Shown in pieces: positions 46,711 to 58,494 of a stretch of 64,000 nt of DNA. Both the position numbers and the translations under genes were made by a program. The stretch's first letter is position 1; the number at the start of each line of letters is the position of its first letter. The DNA lies in contig WWBZ02000010.1 in NCBI GenBank assembly GCA_011503125.2, positions 310,001 through 374,000 of the forward strand. Direction: 5' to 3'. The stretch comes from Botryosphaeria dothidea (Eukaryota; Ascomycota; Dothideomycetes; Botryosphaeriales; Botryosphaeriaceae). The notes beneath the pieces are model-generated. The model saw nothing but the letters and a program-made list of their open reading frames with translations. It was not told the origin of the DNA and ran no database searches.

Positions 46711-49700
46711 ATAGATAGATAAATTCATTTGTTCCTGATATAGCTCCCTTACGGGTCCATGCGGGGCTGGCTATCTATAGTTATTTTACACGAGGGGGAA
46801 AACCTTTTCGCCTGGCAAAACCCCTCCTCTCTCCCTGGGCATGCTATCCTATACTAGTTCTGCTTTTTCTTCTTACCGGTAGCGGCTGCTGTGGCAGCCC
46901 TACATTCACCTACTAGACCTATCCCTTCAGTCCTTATCCTCGTAGTTATCCGGGTCCCAGTATTCCCGGTGGTCCTCCTGGTTCCTCTTCTTGGTTGTCC
47001 TCCTGGATTAGTTCCCTTGCCAGGCTAAACTGCTTAAGCAGCCCTAGGCGTAAAAACCAGTCTGTTGCTGCTTTAACCCCCTTCTTTATAGAGAGGAGGG
47101 AGTAGTAATCCGTAGTCCCTGCCCTTTGGAGCATCTGTGTCCTGCCCTGTTAGAAGTGGGGGCAGAAGAGGAGGATATGCTTTGGGGTTTGTCTATGCCA
47201 GCCGCATGGACAGGCAGGGCTAGGGTGCCCTGGCACCTTGCGCCTTGAGAGGAAGTCCTCTAGTCCAATATGCTCTGTACGTAGTAGGGTAGCGAGTGTG
47301 CTATGTGGTTTGGACAGTCCACTGTGGATTTGTCTGATTTTCGGGTTCCACTGTGTAATCTGGGCTACTGGCGTATATTGCTTTCCCTGGTTGGTGTACT
47401 TTATCCACCTTTCCTTCTACTTGTCTCTGTATACTATGCGCAGTCTTGCTCGCTCCGGGAGGCTTTGGTAGGCGGGCGGGCAGCTACTAAGGAGGGAGTC
47501 TGCCCTTTTCCTATGTAGGGTTCTTCTAGCTGGGCAAGCTGTGCCCTGGGCACTTAGAGTGGCTCGGGCTATCTGCCTGATGCTCTGGCAAGTTTCTTCT
47601 ACTACTGCCACTACCGGGCTATCCTTACACCTAATAGTATAGGCTAGTGCTAGTTCGTCCAGGTGGAGTGGGAGGAGGGAAATCTCTGTCTCGTGCTCTA
47701 AGGTTTGTGTACTAGTTGACTTGTACGCCCCTGATATAGTGCATAGGCACTGGTTTTGGATCTTCTATAGTGGCTGCATGGCCGTTTTTCTCCACCCCGG
47801 GGTTCCCTCTGGGGCATGCCACATCCCACAGCCGCAGGTCATAACTGGTCTTACCACGGCCGTATAGATGTGGCGGGCTTTGGTAAATGAGGCTCCCCAG
47901 GTGGATGCTGCGAGTCGGGAGAGAGATGTGCACTGTTTCATTGCCTTGGCTCCTGTTTCCCTAATATAGGGTCCCCATCTAAGCTTGTTGTCTACGTGGA
48001 CTCCTAGAATCTTAATTGTAGGCTCTGGGTATCTAGCAAATCCAGAGATGCGGATCTCTGCTGCCATATTGAATCTCCTTGGTTTTCTTGTAAAATGAAT
48101 GAGGTGATACTTGTCGGGCGAGAAAGCTGACCCGTGGGTAGCTGCCCATCGCTCACAAATTTGATGTGCTCCCTCTAGTGTCCTATAGTTCTGTTCTATG
48201 GATCTACTAAAGGTTAGGATATTAGTATTATCGACGAATCCAAGGGGGAAAGTGTTTCGCCTGCGTAGTTGTGTAAGTAGATTAGAGGCAAAGAATAGGT
48301 AGAGGATCGAAGATAGTGAGGATCCCTGGGGAATCCCGGTTGAGGTCTGGTTTGGTGGGCTGGTAAAGTCCCCAAAAGATAATTGAGTATTTCGGTCTTG
48401 TAAGAAAGAGCGCGTGAATCTTTCTACCCATTCCGGGAGCCTTGCTATCCTCATATTATGGAGAAGCCTCCTATGAGATACGTTGTCATATGCTCCTGAG
48501 ATGTCTAGGCTGAGGACTGAAGCCACCAGCCCAGGATCTTGTGCCCAGATAGTATGGATCTGTTCCGTGAGCAGGTCGAGAGCTGCTACTGCGGACCTGT
48601 TCCTCCTAGCTCCCATCTGTGTGTTAGGGAGCAGGCCGTAGGCTTAAGTAGCCTGGGAGATTCTGTCTGCCATAATCCTCTCAAGTAGCTTCCCTAGCGT
48701 GTTAAGTAAAGCAATTAGTCTAAATGACTTGGCTTTGGTATAGTTATCCCTCTGTGGTTTCCTAAGGACGACGGTAATAGAGCTCTTGAACTGTCTAGGG
48801 TGGTATGTAAGCGCTAGGCATCCCTGGAAGAGCCTGGTGAGTGGTCCGCTTAGTGTCTGAGCGCACTACTTTAGGAACCTATTAATGATCTTGTCTGGGC
48901 CTGATGCCTTGTCTGGGAGAAGCTTCTTGATGGTATGGAGGACCTGCTCTTCAGTGAGGTCTTGGGGGATCTCTACTGGCTCTGGGTATATGCACCCATC
49001 CAGGTCTGAGAGGTCGGTGGCCCTGGGAGGAGGGAAGAACTGGTTGGTAAGGATTTCTGCCTTGGACTGGTTATCGTAGCGTAGTTGTCCATCTGCTCCC
49101 TGGAGGGGTGGGAACTGAGGTGGGGCTGGAGGCTCTAGTGCTCTTGTTCTTGCCCACTTTGAGAGCTTCCAGAGTGCAGATGGGTCTGAGGTGATCTCAG
49201 CTACTATTTTGCACCATGCTTTTGTTCTATCCCTTTTGATCTGCCTCTTCTTGCTGTTAGCAATGGTTTGGTATGCTACCCAGTCCTCCTCCCTCCCTAT
49301 AGCTGTCTACTTCCTTCTAGCTGCTCTAGCCTGGTGCACTAGGTCCGAACACTCCTTTGTCCATTGTATAGAGGCCCAGGGCGAGGGTCTCGCTACTGGG
49401 ATGGTCTCCTGGATTATCCTTTGGATGGCCTTCTGGAGCAGTTCAGTATAGTGATCTAGGTCTGCTTTGGTGTCAAGAGGGGCTGCTTTAAGGTGTTCGA
49501 GCTTTGTTTGGAGCACCTCATTAGTTCTCTTCCAGTCTGCTTTTTTCCACTGGGGCCTTGGAGGGCGTGGTTCTGTAGGGGTAGGGGAGATATCAAGCGT
49601 AGTAAGGATAGGTAGGTGGTCTGAGGAGGATTCGAGCTCCTAACTAACTCTACAGCTAAGGATCCTCTCCTCTAGCCACTATGTAGTAAAGACAAGGTCT

Positions 49701-50347
49701 AGGGTGCTCTCGCTACTACCCTCTCTCCTAGTAATAGTACCTCTTGGGAGGGCTAGGTTAAGGTTGGCTGTGGTTGCTATTTTAATAAGGTCGTCTGCAA
49801 GAGTACGGTGTGTAGGGGAGGTAATGCCTCCCCAGGTGGGATGGTGAAGGTTAAAGTCCGCTAGTAGGACATTCTCCCCTGGTTTTCTAAGGGCTTCTGG
49901 GAGAAGAGCTCAGGTTTCTAGAGCCGTACTAGTATGGGAGGCTGGTGGGGGGTTATAGCAGTTATGGATATGGATTGTATGTGTCCTAGTGATGAGGGAT
50001 AGTGTGATGAGACCTGGTGAATGGACTGTTGCTTGCCAGGAGTCGGGGGCAATGGCCTTGCTTATAAGGAAGCAGGTTCTTGCCACTCCCTGGGGAAAAA
50101 CTGTGTGGTAGGCAGGGTGTCTTGCTGTTGTCTTGACCCTCGGGTTCCTCCAAGGCTCTTGGATAGCTAGGATATGGTGGGTCTTTGGGTCCACCTCCTT
50201 GAAAAGGGGGAGCATTACCCTATCCTTGCTCTTATGAACGTTATACTGCACGATAGAGAGGGAGTCCGTATCTGACATTGACTTCCTTCCATCTCTAAGT
50301 CGGGCTGCGAGGGGTGTTTTAAATTCCCTGATCCATGCAAACATCAT
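46706..50347 (-). mobile_element. Tad-type LINE ORF2 (endonuclease, RT, RNase H/zinc knuckle), inactivated
   Basis: On the minus strand from 50347: the endonuclease start (LSIVQYNVHKSKDRVMLPLF, ILAIQEPWRNPR) and end (SSSDHLPIL), RT with SLDISGAYDNV (A), GIPQGSSLS (B) and GFVDNTNIL (C, second Asp replaced by Asn), a thumb region (ILGVHVDNKLRWGPYI), and the C-terminal CPCGWHRQTPKHILLFC knuckle. The 3' UTR follows and ends in a (TATC)n tail. At least six TAG or TGA/TAA codons break the frame, most explicable as CAG to TAG. ORF1 is absent, so the copy is 5'-truncated or its ORF1 was replaced. Confidence 0.8.
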
Positions 50348-50489
50348 GAATCGCCTACTGTTAGAGTCTGAAGCCTCAGGACCAAGCCTCAGAGGATCAT
50401 CGGCAGGTCACGTGACGCCAAGCCTTCCTTTTATATACCTCTTCTCTTTCTTCTACGACTTCTCTTCTCCTGCGTTTTGTTTAGTGTTA

Positions 50490-50660
50490 TCTGCTAGTGC
50501 TTTTGGCTGTCTATTTTCAAATTGTTGAACAGGAGGGAGAATGATTCCTTTGCATTCAGCGTGCCGGGCTTTGAATGAACCGGGATCCCAATGTAGCTTA
50601 GCGTAGAATAGTGCTCATTGCCCTTATGGTCTACTAAGGCCGACGGGTGTAGGAAAAAAA
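50490..50660 (+). repeat. Short retroposon-like repeat, arm 1 (inverted relative to 52775-52975)
   Basis: The sequence 'gaacaggagggagaatgat' .. 'gggctttgaatgaaccggga' .. 'aaggccgacgggtgta' ending in an A-run matches the reverse complement of 52775-52975. The tail is A-rich here and (ATC)n in the other copy, as expected of short non-LTR retroposons. The homology may extend some tens of bases further upstream. Confidence 0.5.
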
Positions 50661-50864
50661 AAGACTTCTCTTCTTTCTCCTTAAGTCTAGCTTAACGTAC
50701 ATAGTGCAACACACCTTTCAGCGATCATCCTGAGGTTGAGCCCTGACACCTACACGGTGTCATAGAGGAGAACGTAGCCCTATTGGCACTGCTAAAGATC
50801 TTTGATTGCGGTCGTGTCGTTCTTACTATAAGAGGCCATTAGATGAGAAACGTGTACTGTAATG

Positions 50865-51135
50865 TGTTGGATTTGAGAGTGAAGAGTTGTGAGGTCAGAA
50901 ATGAGAGTAGATTCTGCCTGTCTCCTGAGAGGGAGGTCGGTAGGCTTGCTTATATGCATGAGTGATAACTATATAACCGAGGATACTAAAGGTCCGAGAG
51001 AGAGTGCCGATGCAGGGTTGGGCATCAAAGAGTGTTGTTGTATAAAGGGTGGAATATTCGAGATAAATGAGATGCCTGAGGTAGTAAGGCAAGAAAGTCT
51101 GACAAATCTTCAATCTGTGGACGGTGCTCCGTAAC
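50865..51135 (+). repeat. LTR-like repeat Y, copy 1
   Basis: The repeat starts TGTTGGATTTGAGAG and can be read to GTAACA at 51135 (TG..CA). Its first ~190 bp are almost identical to 60486-60670 in the same orientation. The interior 'taaccgaggatactaaag' block relates it to the LTR family at 10880 and 57683. It lies just beyond the 3' end of the coiled-coil gene copy 2. Confidence 0.5.
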
Positions 51136-51154
51136 AGTCCCAGCCTAAATGCCT

Positions 51155-52150
51155 TTAAGATCCTTTTTTCTTACCGCCTGTTACTCGCAAGCATCGCTTA
51201 ATTTCTTGCCCTATCGCCTTAAGATCTCCCTTCGTTACAATATTATTAGGAGATCTATCCTTTAACGCCGGGGCTATCCAGTCTGTACCAAGCACTTGCT
51301 CCAGCCGATCTCCAAGTGACAAGAGGTCACCACATGTTCCTGCGGAATTCAATACTCGGATAAATTTGTTAGCTTCTCGGGCTCGCGCACTTAGAAGCAG
51401 CGTCTGGCGAATAGCTAAGCAGGTAAGAGCTGTAACCATCTCCTCGAATTCTCCGCACCGGGAGTTAGACTAGCGGTACTGTGTTTCGATATTGACAATC
51501 TGCTGCGCTAGATAGTCGTTCCGGTGCTGGAGCTGGGCATGGCAAGACTGACTCTGGTACTGTAGGTATCCCTCAATCCGAGTAAGCTCTGATGTGACCT
51601 GCTTCTCCGATTCTTGTGTCTTTGCTAGTGTCGCTTTTGTCTCTTGTAGCGCTGCTTGCATCTCCCGGAGTCCTGCTTGTGCCTCCCGTAGTTCTGCTTG
51701 CGACTCCCGTAGTTCTGCTTGCGTCGTCTGGAGTATTGCCTATATACCCTGGCGCTCTACTACCATATGCTGTATAATTGTATCCTGTAGCTCTTGCAGC
51801 CTATTCTCCGTAGCTGGTCCGGTCTGTAGATTTGCTAGTCTTGGCGGAGACGATGTATTGCCTGTGTGACGGCTCCACTCGTTCCAAAAGAGCATAAGTC
51901 GATTGCGAACGATGTCGTGCTCACCTACTACTACCTGCTGCCTAGCCTGCTGTAGAGTGCGAATTTCTTCGTTTGCATTATGAAGTGCATCCTGCGTTCT
52001 GCTGAGTTCCGATCTCAGTGAAGTTACTGAGTCAAGGTAAAGTCTGTAGTTCTGGAGTCCCTTTTCTTTCTCGGCTGCAAGCGCCTGGAGTAGTTCGGCT
52101 TCGTTGTCATCCCTATGCGAATTGGTGGAAGTAGTACGTTGAGTCGACAT
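51155..52150 (-). pseudogene. Coiled-coil protein, copy 2, two internal stops
   Basis: From the ATG at 52150 (MSTQRTTSTN) one frame runs 331 codons to 51155, with TAG at 51740-51742 and TAG at 51470-51472. Copy 1 has Gln (QQSN) at the second stop, so CAG-to-TAG fits. The shared N-terminal block is EKEKGLQNYRLYLD and the shared core is SCHAQLQHRNDYLAQQIV. Between them are repeated ELRESQA/ELREAQA units forming a long coiled coil. The C-terminus (LTCLAIRQTLLL..) is only loosely related to copy 1. No catalytic motif. It is flanked by inverted copies of a short repeat. Confidence 0.65.
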
Positions 52151-52774
52151 TTTGGTGCCGTAGAAAGTTGACGTTGCTGTTGCTTTATAACGGTAGTTAT
52201 TGCGCTCTCTAGCGGAAGTTGTTCGGGTAGTCGCGAGTGATTGTAGACGTAGATGTAATAGTGCTAATAGTGCTGCTGTTATACTGGTAATGTAGTTGTA
52301 GCTGGAGAACTTCTTGGTCGAATACCTAGAAGAATGCTGCGTATGACGACAAATATATGAGTAAGAGTGTGAATCTTAATAATGTTTTAAAGTCAGTCTT
52401 AGCTGCCTCGATCACTTGAATCATTCTTTGTTATTCTATTTTAGATTAGATGGACTAGACTATAACTTTATATTTTAAACTGTGACTGTGTTAAACACGA
52501 TGTTTCGCCTATTTTAATCCCTTTACTGGGACATTGCTGAGAATTCCTTTTTCCGTTGATTCGCGACACTGTCTTAGTACTACCGGTAAAGTCTAAAACG
52601 CTTGCCTTGAAAATGGTAGTAGTCTGAATCAGACGCAGATTTCCTTTGTATAATTACACCCTAAATGCTCTATGGCTTCCGCTTGTTTCGTGTAGGTCTT
52701 ATGAGGCGAAACATAACTACTAGTTATTGGACCTAATGTGAGGCTCCTGAGCCCTGCCTAAGTCCTAATAGTAA

Positions 52775-52975
52775 TGATGATGATGATGATGATGATTCAT
52801 ACACCCCGTCGGCCTCAGTGGACCATAGGGACAAGTAACGCTATTCGACGCTAATCTACATTAGGATCCCGGTTCATTCAAAGCCCAGCACGTTGACTGC
52901 GAAGAGATCATTCCTCCCTCCTGTTCAGCAATCTCAAAAAAGACGGATAAAAGCACAAAAAATGATGTTAAACTG
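52775..52975 (-). repeat. Short retroposon-like repeat, arm 2, with (ATC)n tail
   Basis: On the minus strand this is homologous to 50490-50660 and ends in an (ATC)n tail (seven GAT units at 52775-52796 on the plus strand). A shorter relative lies at 21870-21945. Together with arm 1 it brackets coiled-coil gene copy 2 with tails pointing inward. Confidence 0.5.
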
Positions 52976-53190
52976 ATGGAATGCATGGACTGTAGTGGAG
53001 GCCATGGGCCTGGAATGACTCTTCCTTTGTTCTCTTTGTTCACTCGCATCTCCAAGACCATTGGCAGATTAGCTCTAATAGCTCGCTTAACGAGCAGAGC
53101 TTGGCAGTTGGGTATATCAACCCCTGCCAACTCTCTCTTCAATCGATCATCCTTTCGCACCACATCCATCATAAACAAAACGCGAGAATA
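52976..53190 (-). repeat. Conserved coding-like repeat Z, copy 1
   Basis: About 95% identical by eye to 60240-60437. On the minus strand both read a protein-like stretch (KRELAGVDIPNCQALLVKRA, then IRANLPMVLE, then GPWPPLQSMHS). This copy is open through the repeat. I do not recognise the family. Both copies lie upstream of a minus-strand member of the coiled-coil/RING families. Confidence 0.5.
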
Positions 53191-53344
53191 AAACAAAGGA
53201 AATGTGAAAATAGAGCTATCCTCCCTGCACCCCTCATACCATCCCCTTCGAGACCACTTCCCGAGTGCTGTCAGTCCCTATAGCGGCGTGACGGCTGGTT
53301 GGAGAAGGGGTTAATTTGCCTTGAAAAGGATTGAGCTTAGTCTT

Positions 53345-56300
53345 TGGATATGATCAGTCTTCCGGTGGCCAGAGCAAATGCTGCCGTTGCTTTGACTGCG
53401 CGCACGTCTGCCCGCCACTTCTCCGGTAGGCCGTCCATATACCTACCGTCGGGTCTTTTCGTGCCCGACTATCCGCCTAGTATAAACGCGAGATCTCCGA
53501 ATCTACTGCCTAAGTCGACCTGTAATCTAGCGCGGAGATCTATCTAGCGTGGACATTCGAGTAGAAAGTGCTTAACGGTTTCCTTTTCTGCTCCGCACCT
53601 ATACGAGGGTGCCTCTGCTCGCTTAATCTTATATAGCGGCTCGTTTAGGCTTACTTTCGACGTCCTTAACTGCGCAATTACCACTACTTCTCTATAATTT
53701 AGTTAGTCATAGAGTTTCTTAGTGTGAAAGTACGCTAACGCGCGATTAAGCTTGCGGGTCGACTCGCCGACCTTAGACGCTTCGAACGTCTTCCTCTACA
53801 GTCACGAGGTAACTCCCTTATACCGGGCCATGGCCGACGACCGTAGTAGCCTGCTTAGAGGAGGCTTCTAGTTGCTCTCTATAGCTTGTAGTGCCAAGCT
53901 ATACGCCCTCTCGTTCCCTGCAATTCCTTCGTGCGCCGGCACCCATCTAAACTCGATAGGCGGCCCCTTATTGCATCTGATCAGGTCTAATAAGCGGAGG
54001 ATGCTTCTAATAATTTCTTAACGCGGCCTCTATCGTGGCCTGCGGAGGAGACGAAGGGTAGTCTTGCTGTCGCTGTAGATGGCGTGTTTTACCATGGCTA
54101 CTTGGGGGTATTCGACCACCATCGCGGTGGACTATGTGCCTTGTATCAGCTCTACGGCCCGGTGTATCGCCTAGAGCTCTGCAAAAGGGGTGTCTACGGA
54201 GTCAAACTTGCCAACTATAGACGAATGAGCAACGATGGTCGTGCCCTTGCTGTCTACGTAAAAGACGCCGGTTCCGAGCTTGCCGTCTCTTCGCGCGCTA
54301 CCCGTGAAGATGGCCACCTCTGACTGCGGTGGAGAGCTGGCTCGCAGCTTTGCCGCCTCGAGTGATTTAATGTCAACAATCGGCCTATCAGCCCACGGTA
54401 TTCTTATAAACGGGTGGATCGTCTTAAGGTGCTCGACGTCGATATCTCTAGCCATTAGCATTATCCGCTGTAGCGGGGACACGAACCTCTTGTTGGCCGG
54501 GTCGATCGCACGCTTTAGCTTCTAGAACGGGTGTTTCTGCGGCAGCGTGTGGTAGCTGACCCAGAATCGAAGCAGTTGCTGGTCGAGGCGGATCTTGGCA
54601 GGTAGGATCGCTGCCTCGGCTTCGAGAATGGGCAGCGCCACTGTCCTAAATACTCCGGCAATTGCTCTACCCGCAATTCTCTGCACTGTCTCGAGCGATT
54701 TTAGCAGTGGTGCAGTCAGGGCCGGCGCCCACACTGGAGCCGTATAATCCACCGCCGGGGCCACTGTGGCGGAGAAGAGCTAGCGCACGCTGCTCGGCCG
54801 GAGGCCCTATAGTCGTTTTAGCGCCAGGGCTGCCTGGATGCCCCTCTTTGCAATCCTCCCCGCGTAAGCCTTAAAACGAAGTTCCTGGTCGAAGACGACG
54901 CCTAGAATCTTTGCTTCCGCCTTTGGGTGCACCTCTCTTCCCTTGACCACTATCGGCTCGTCGGACCGTCTTTGCTCGTTCCGCGTGAAGTATATGAGCG
55001 TTGTCTTTCCGGTTTCAAACGTCGCGCCGCTCGTCGCTTCCCACTCTTCGGCTCGAGCCACCACCGTTCTTTGGAGCTTTGCTACGTTCTCGCTTGCGGA
55101 CGATCCCGTCACCCAGGCGCTATAGTCATTAATAAACGCGATAGCTCCTTTACTCCTGTTGGTTACGGACTATACTAAGTCGGCGTTGAAGAAAAGGAAT
55201 AGCATCGGTGAGAGAGGCGACCCCTGCGGAAGCCCTGCCTGCGGTAGGTCTATAACCCTAGACGTCTCGCCGTTTACCACCACAGAGGCGCTCCTGTTAG
55301 AGCAGAATGTTTCCACCCACTTGACCAGCACTTCCGGGATCCTTCTTTGTCTGAGTCGCCGGAGGAGCACGTCGCGGGAGACGCCGTTATAGGCACCCTT
55401 GACGTCGAACGATAGGAGCGAGAGAACCTTGCCTTCCCGCCACGCGTCGTAGATGCGCTGCTGTAGGACCGTTAGTGCCTGTACCGTAGACCGTTGCTTT
55501 CTGCCGCCAAAGTGGTTCTTAGGTAGTAGAGAGTGCTCCTCCGCCAGAGCAGAGATCCTCTCTGCTACTACCGATTCTAGCGCCTTCCCCAGCGTCGAGA
55601 GCAGCGAGATTGGCCTGTATCCTTGCGGCGCCTCCGCCGACTTTCCTGTCTTGCGCAGCGGAATAATTTTCGCTATGCTCCAACGGCTAGGTAAGCGGCC
55701 TTGTAGTAACGAGTCGTTGAACAGCTAGAAGACGTGCTTGCCAACTACTAGCCAAAGCTTACGCCACACCACCGCCGGAATTCCGTCTGCTCCCGGTGCT
55801 TTAAATGGACTGGCCCGGAAAATAGCTTCCTTTACTTCTTCCATTATCAGCGGTGCGTGTTCGATCTGCTCACCGAAGCTCTAAGCCGCCTCGATCTAAG
55901 TACTCTGTATTTTAGGGAGCTCCGGGAAGAAGTCCCTGACCAGCGTCTCCGAGATCTCCTCGCAGGATTCCGCGTAGCCGTCCTGGTGTTTGAGGCGTGC
56001 GATCCGGGCGAGGCCGCTGCTTCCTGAATCGGTGAGATACTTAGCCGCTTTCCAGATGTTGGTCGGCTCTGCGAGAAAGTCCTTCCAGCATCTCCGCCGC
56101 TGGCGCCTCATCGTGTCGTGGAATCTCTTCGCCGATTCCCTTGCCTGTGCTTCTAACCAGATATCCGGCTCTCCCCACCTTCGCCGTCCTCTCGCTTGGT
56201 TTCTAAAGAACGTAAACGCCCTCCGCAGCTGACTGAGGTCCGCCGTCCACCACTGCTTCACGTACGGTGACGGTCTCGCTTTGGGAATGCAGCGCTAGAT

Positions 56301-56815
56301 GGCTGCCGATGCTATTTCGGAGAGGTAGTTGGCGAAGTCTTCGATGTCTTGGACATCTGGGGGTGGCTCTTCGCTAAGTTGCTTTCTTACCTCGCTTCTA
56401 ACGGCTTCCCAGTTAGCGCTACGGAACGTATACCGCACTTCTAGTTCCTAATGGGGCACGTTAGTCTTAAAATGGGCCTCGATAGCCAGATAGTCATATC
56501 CGTATGCCGTGCCGGCAGGCCTACAACCGCTTATCTCTTCCGTTAGTCGGGGCGACGCTAGGAGGAGATCGATTGTAGATCTCTGGCCGGCCGATTTATA
56601 CGTGACCGTGCCTCTAGGAAGCAAGCTCTGTAGGTAGAAGTCCTCCATAAAGTCGATTATCGGCGTGCCTTCCCCGTTGCGTGGCGAGCTGTATACCTGA
56701 TCGCCTCCCCATAGCTGGTCGTGTCTATTAAAGTCACCGCAGATGAGGAGCTCCAGCGCCCCGTTGGTCTGGCTTCCTACCTGTGTGATCGCCGCTCGCC
56801 TAATAGTACTAAACG
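53345..56815 (-). mobile_element. Tad-type LINE ORF2, inactivated, same family as 36680-39190
   Basis: The 5' end (56815) is truncated within the endonuclease. The endonuclease end reads GYDYLAIE, where the sibling at 36680-39190 has GRDHLAIE, so the catalytic His is Tyr. A linker (QWWTADLSQLRRAFTFFRN) leads to RT with SFDVKGAYNGV (A), GLPQGSPLS (B) and AFINDYSAW (C, first Asp of F-x-D-D replaced by Asn). The RNase H part (VAIFTGSARRDGKLG) lacks the usual Asp after Thr. The C-terminus ends KWRADVRAVKATAAFALATG. Multiple stops are present. Confidence 0.8.
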
Positions 56816-56884
56816 CCTACGAGGAGTATGCGTGAAGCCTACTAATCACGTGCGCGTCACGTGATTCTCGCCAAGCTAGGTCAT

Positions 56885-57660
56885 AAATAAATAAATTCAT
56901 TTCTTCCCGATATAGCTCCCTTGCGGGTCCATGCGGGGCTGGCTATCTGTGCTTATTTTACACGAGGGGGAAAACCTTATTCGCCAGGCGAAAACCCCTC
57001 CTCTCTATTCAGGTGTGTCTTCCTCTACTTGTTCCGTTTTTCCTGCTTACCGGTAGTAGCTGCTATGGCAGCCCTTCATTCGATTGCTAGTGGCACCCTC
57101 TTAGTTCTCAGTTGAGTTCTCCTAGCCGTGGTCCTCCTGGTGGTCCTCCTGATGGTGCTCCCGGTGGTCCTCCTGGAGCATCTCCCTCGCCATACTGAAC
57201 TAATTTAGTAGACCTAGCTGAAGGAACCAGCTTGCTACGGCTCCCACACCCTTCTTTGTGGACAGAAGTGTGTGGAAGTCGGTGGTTCCTACTTCTTGGA
57301 GCATCTGGGCTCTGTTCTGTTGGAAGTGATGGCAGAAGAGAAGGATATGCTTTGGGGTCTGTCTGTGCCAGCCACATGAGCAGGCTGGGCTGGGATGCCC
57401 GGGCACCTTGCGCCTGAAGAGGAAGTCTTCCAGGCCAATGTTTTCAGTGCGTAGCAGGGTGGTGATTGTGCTTTGTGGCTTGGATAGCCCATGGTGGAGG
57501 TGTCTAAGCTTTGGGTTCCACGGTGTATCTTGGGCGACTGGCTTGTTTCTTCTCTCCTGGCTTGTCTGGGCCATCCACTTTTCTTTCCAGATGTTTCTGA
57601 TTGTTCTGCGGAGCCTGGTTCTTTCAGGGAGCTTTTGTGTGGTAAGGGGCCTACTCTCTA
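56885..57660 (-). mobile_element. LINE 3' end fragment (family of 46706-50347)
   Basis: The minus strand encodes the ORF2 C-terminus (RTENIGLEDFLFRRKVPGHP, then CSCGWHRQTPKHILLFC) and the 3' region with 'gatatagctccctt', closely matching 46706-47660, and ends in a short (TTTA)n tail at 56885-56895. It abuts the truncated end of the LINE at 53345-56815. Confidence 0.75.
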
Positions 57661-57682
57661 GCTAGGTCATATATTGTCAAAC

Positions 57683-57927
57683 TGTTGGTGGGCCTCAGGC
57701 CCTGAACTGTGTGAGGTCAGAAGAAAGAACTGAATTTCTGACTGTGTACTTCTGCCTGACTATCCGAACGAAGGAGGATGAATGTCTTAAATACATGAAA
57801 CTGAAGTGATATTACCGAGGAAATGAGAGCATCCGAGGTGCAGGGGAGCACCGAGGAAGGAATCAATATGGTGCCTAAGGAAGCAATATCAAGAGATGTC
57901 TGAAAAACAAGGGGATTCTGGTTGACA
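57683..57927 (+). repeat. Solo LTR (family of 10880)
   Basis: 245 bp from TGTTGGTGGGCCTCAGG to GGTTGACA. It is flanked by CAAAC on the left and CTAAC on the right, an imperfect 5-bp duplication. Its start and end match the LTR at 10880-11176; the middle has indels relative to it. Confidence 0.65.
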
Positions 57928-57991
57928 CTAACCTAAGAAGAAAGGAGGGGTTTTCTACCTAGGAAACCGGGTTTTTACCCTCGTGTAAAAT

Positions 57992-58371
57992 TGTAATGAA
58001 TAGACCCTGAAGGGCGGAGAAACGAGGTAACGAAGCCGGTAAAGGCAGTAGGGGTAAAGCAAATACCGAAGCACGAGGAGCGGATAATAAGAGACGAGTA
58101 CTGGGGGACGAGAGGCGAGGGGCGAGGGACGAGTAACAAGTAACAAGAGAGGCAAGCAAGGTCTAATCAAGGCGTACCAAGTTGTATGCGAGGAATACTC
58201 ATTGCTAGACTAAAGAACTAACTACGAAGCAGAGGGAGCGAGGTTTATATACATAAAGAACTAACTAAAATACTAGCTTTCTGATTTGTAAGCAGGTAAG
58301 TCTAGATCTTAGTTCTGAATCAACGAAGGTAAAAGGAAGGTAAGGAATCTAAGCAAGTCACGTTTGTAACA
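57992..58371 (+). repeat. Solo LTR with AAAAT target duplication, nested in LINE 3' UTR
   Basis: A 380-bp insert from TGTAATGAATAG to TTTGTAACA is flanked by AAAAT on both sides (57987-57991 and 58372-58376). Removing it restores the LINE 3' UTR alignment. The sequence is not otherwise repeated in the window. Confidence 0.75.
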
Positions 58372-58427
58372 AAAATATCGTAGATAGCCTACCCCGCATG
58401 GACCCGAAAGGGAGCTATATCGGGAAG

Positions 58428-58494
58428 TGTCGACTTGCAAAAGTACGACGCCGCACGGTTACCAGCGCATGCTACTAAGCCTTATATCCTAACA
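58428..58494 (+). repeat. 67-bp mini-insertion with TG..CA ends and GGAAG target duplication
   Basis: The insert starts TGTCGACTTGC and ends CCTAACA, flanked by GGAAG on both sides (58423-58427 and 58495-58499). The LINE 3' UTR is continuous without it. It is too short for a usual LTR and could be a deleted solo LTR or a very small non-autonomous element. Confidence 0.65.
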
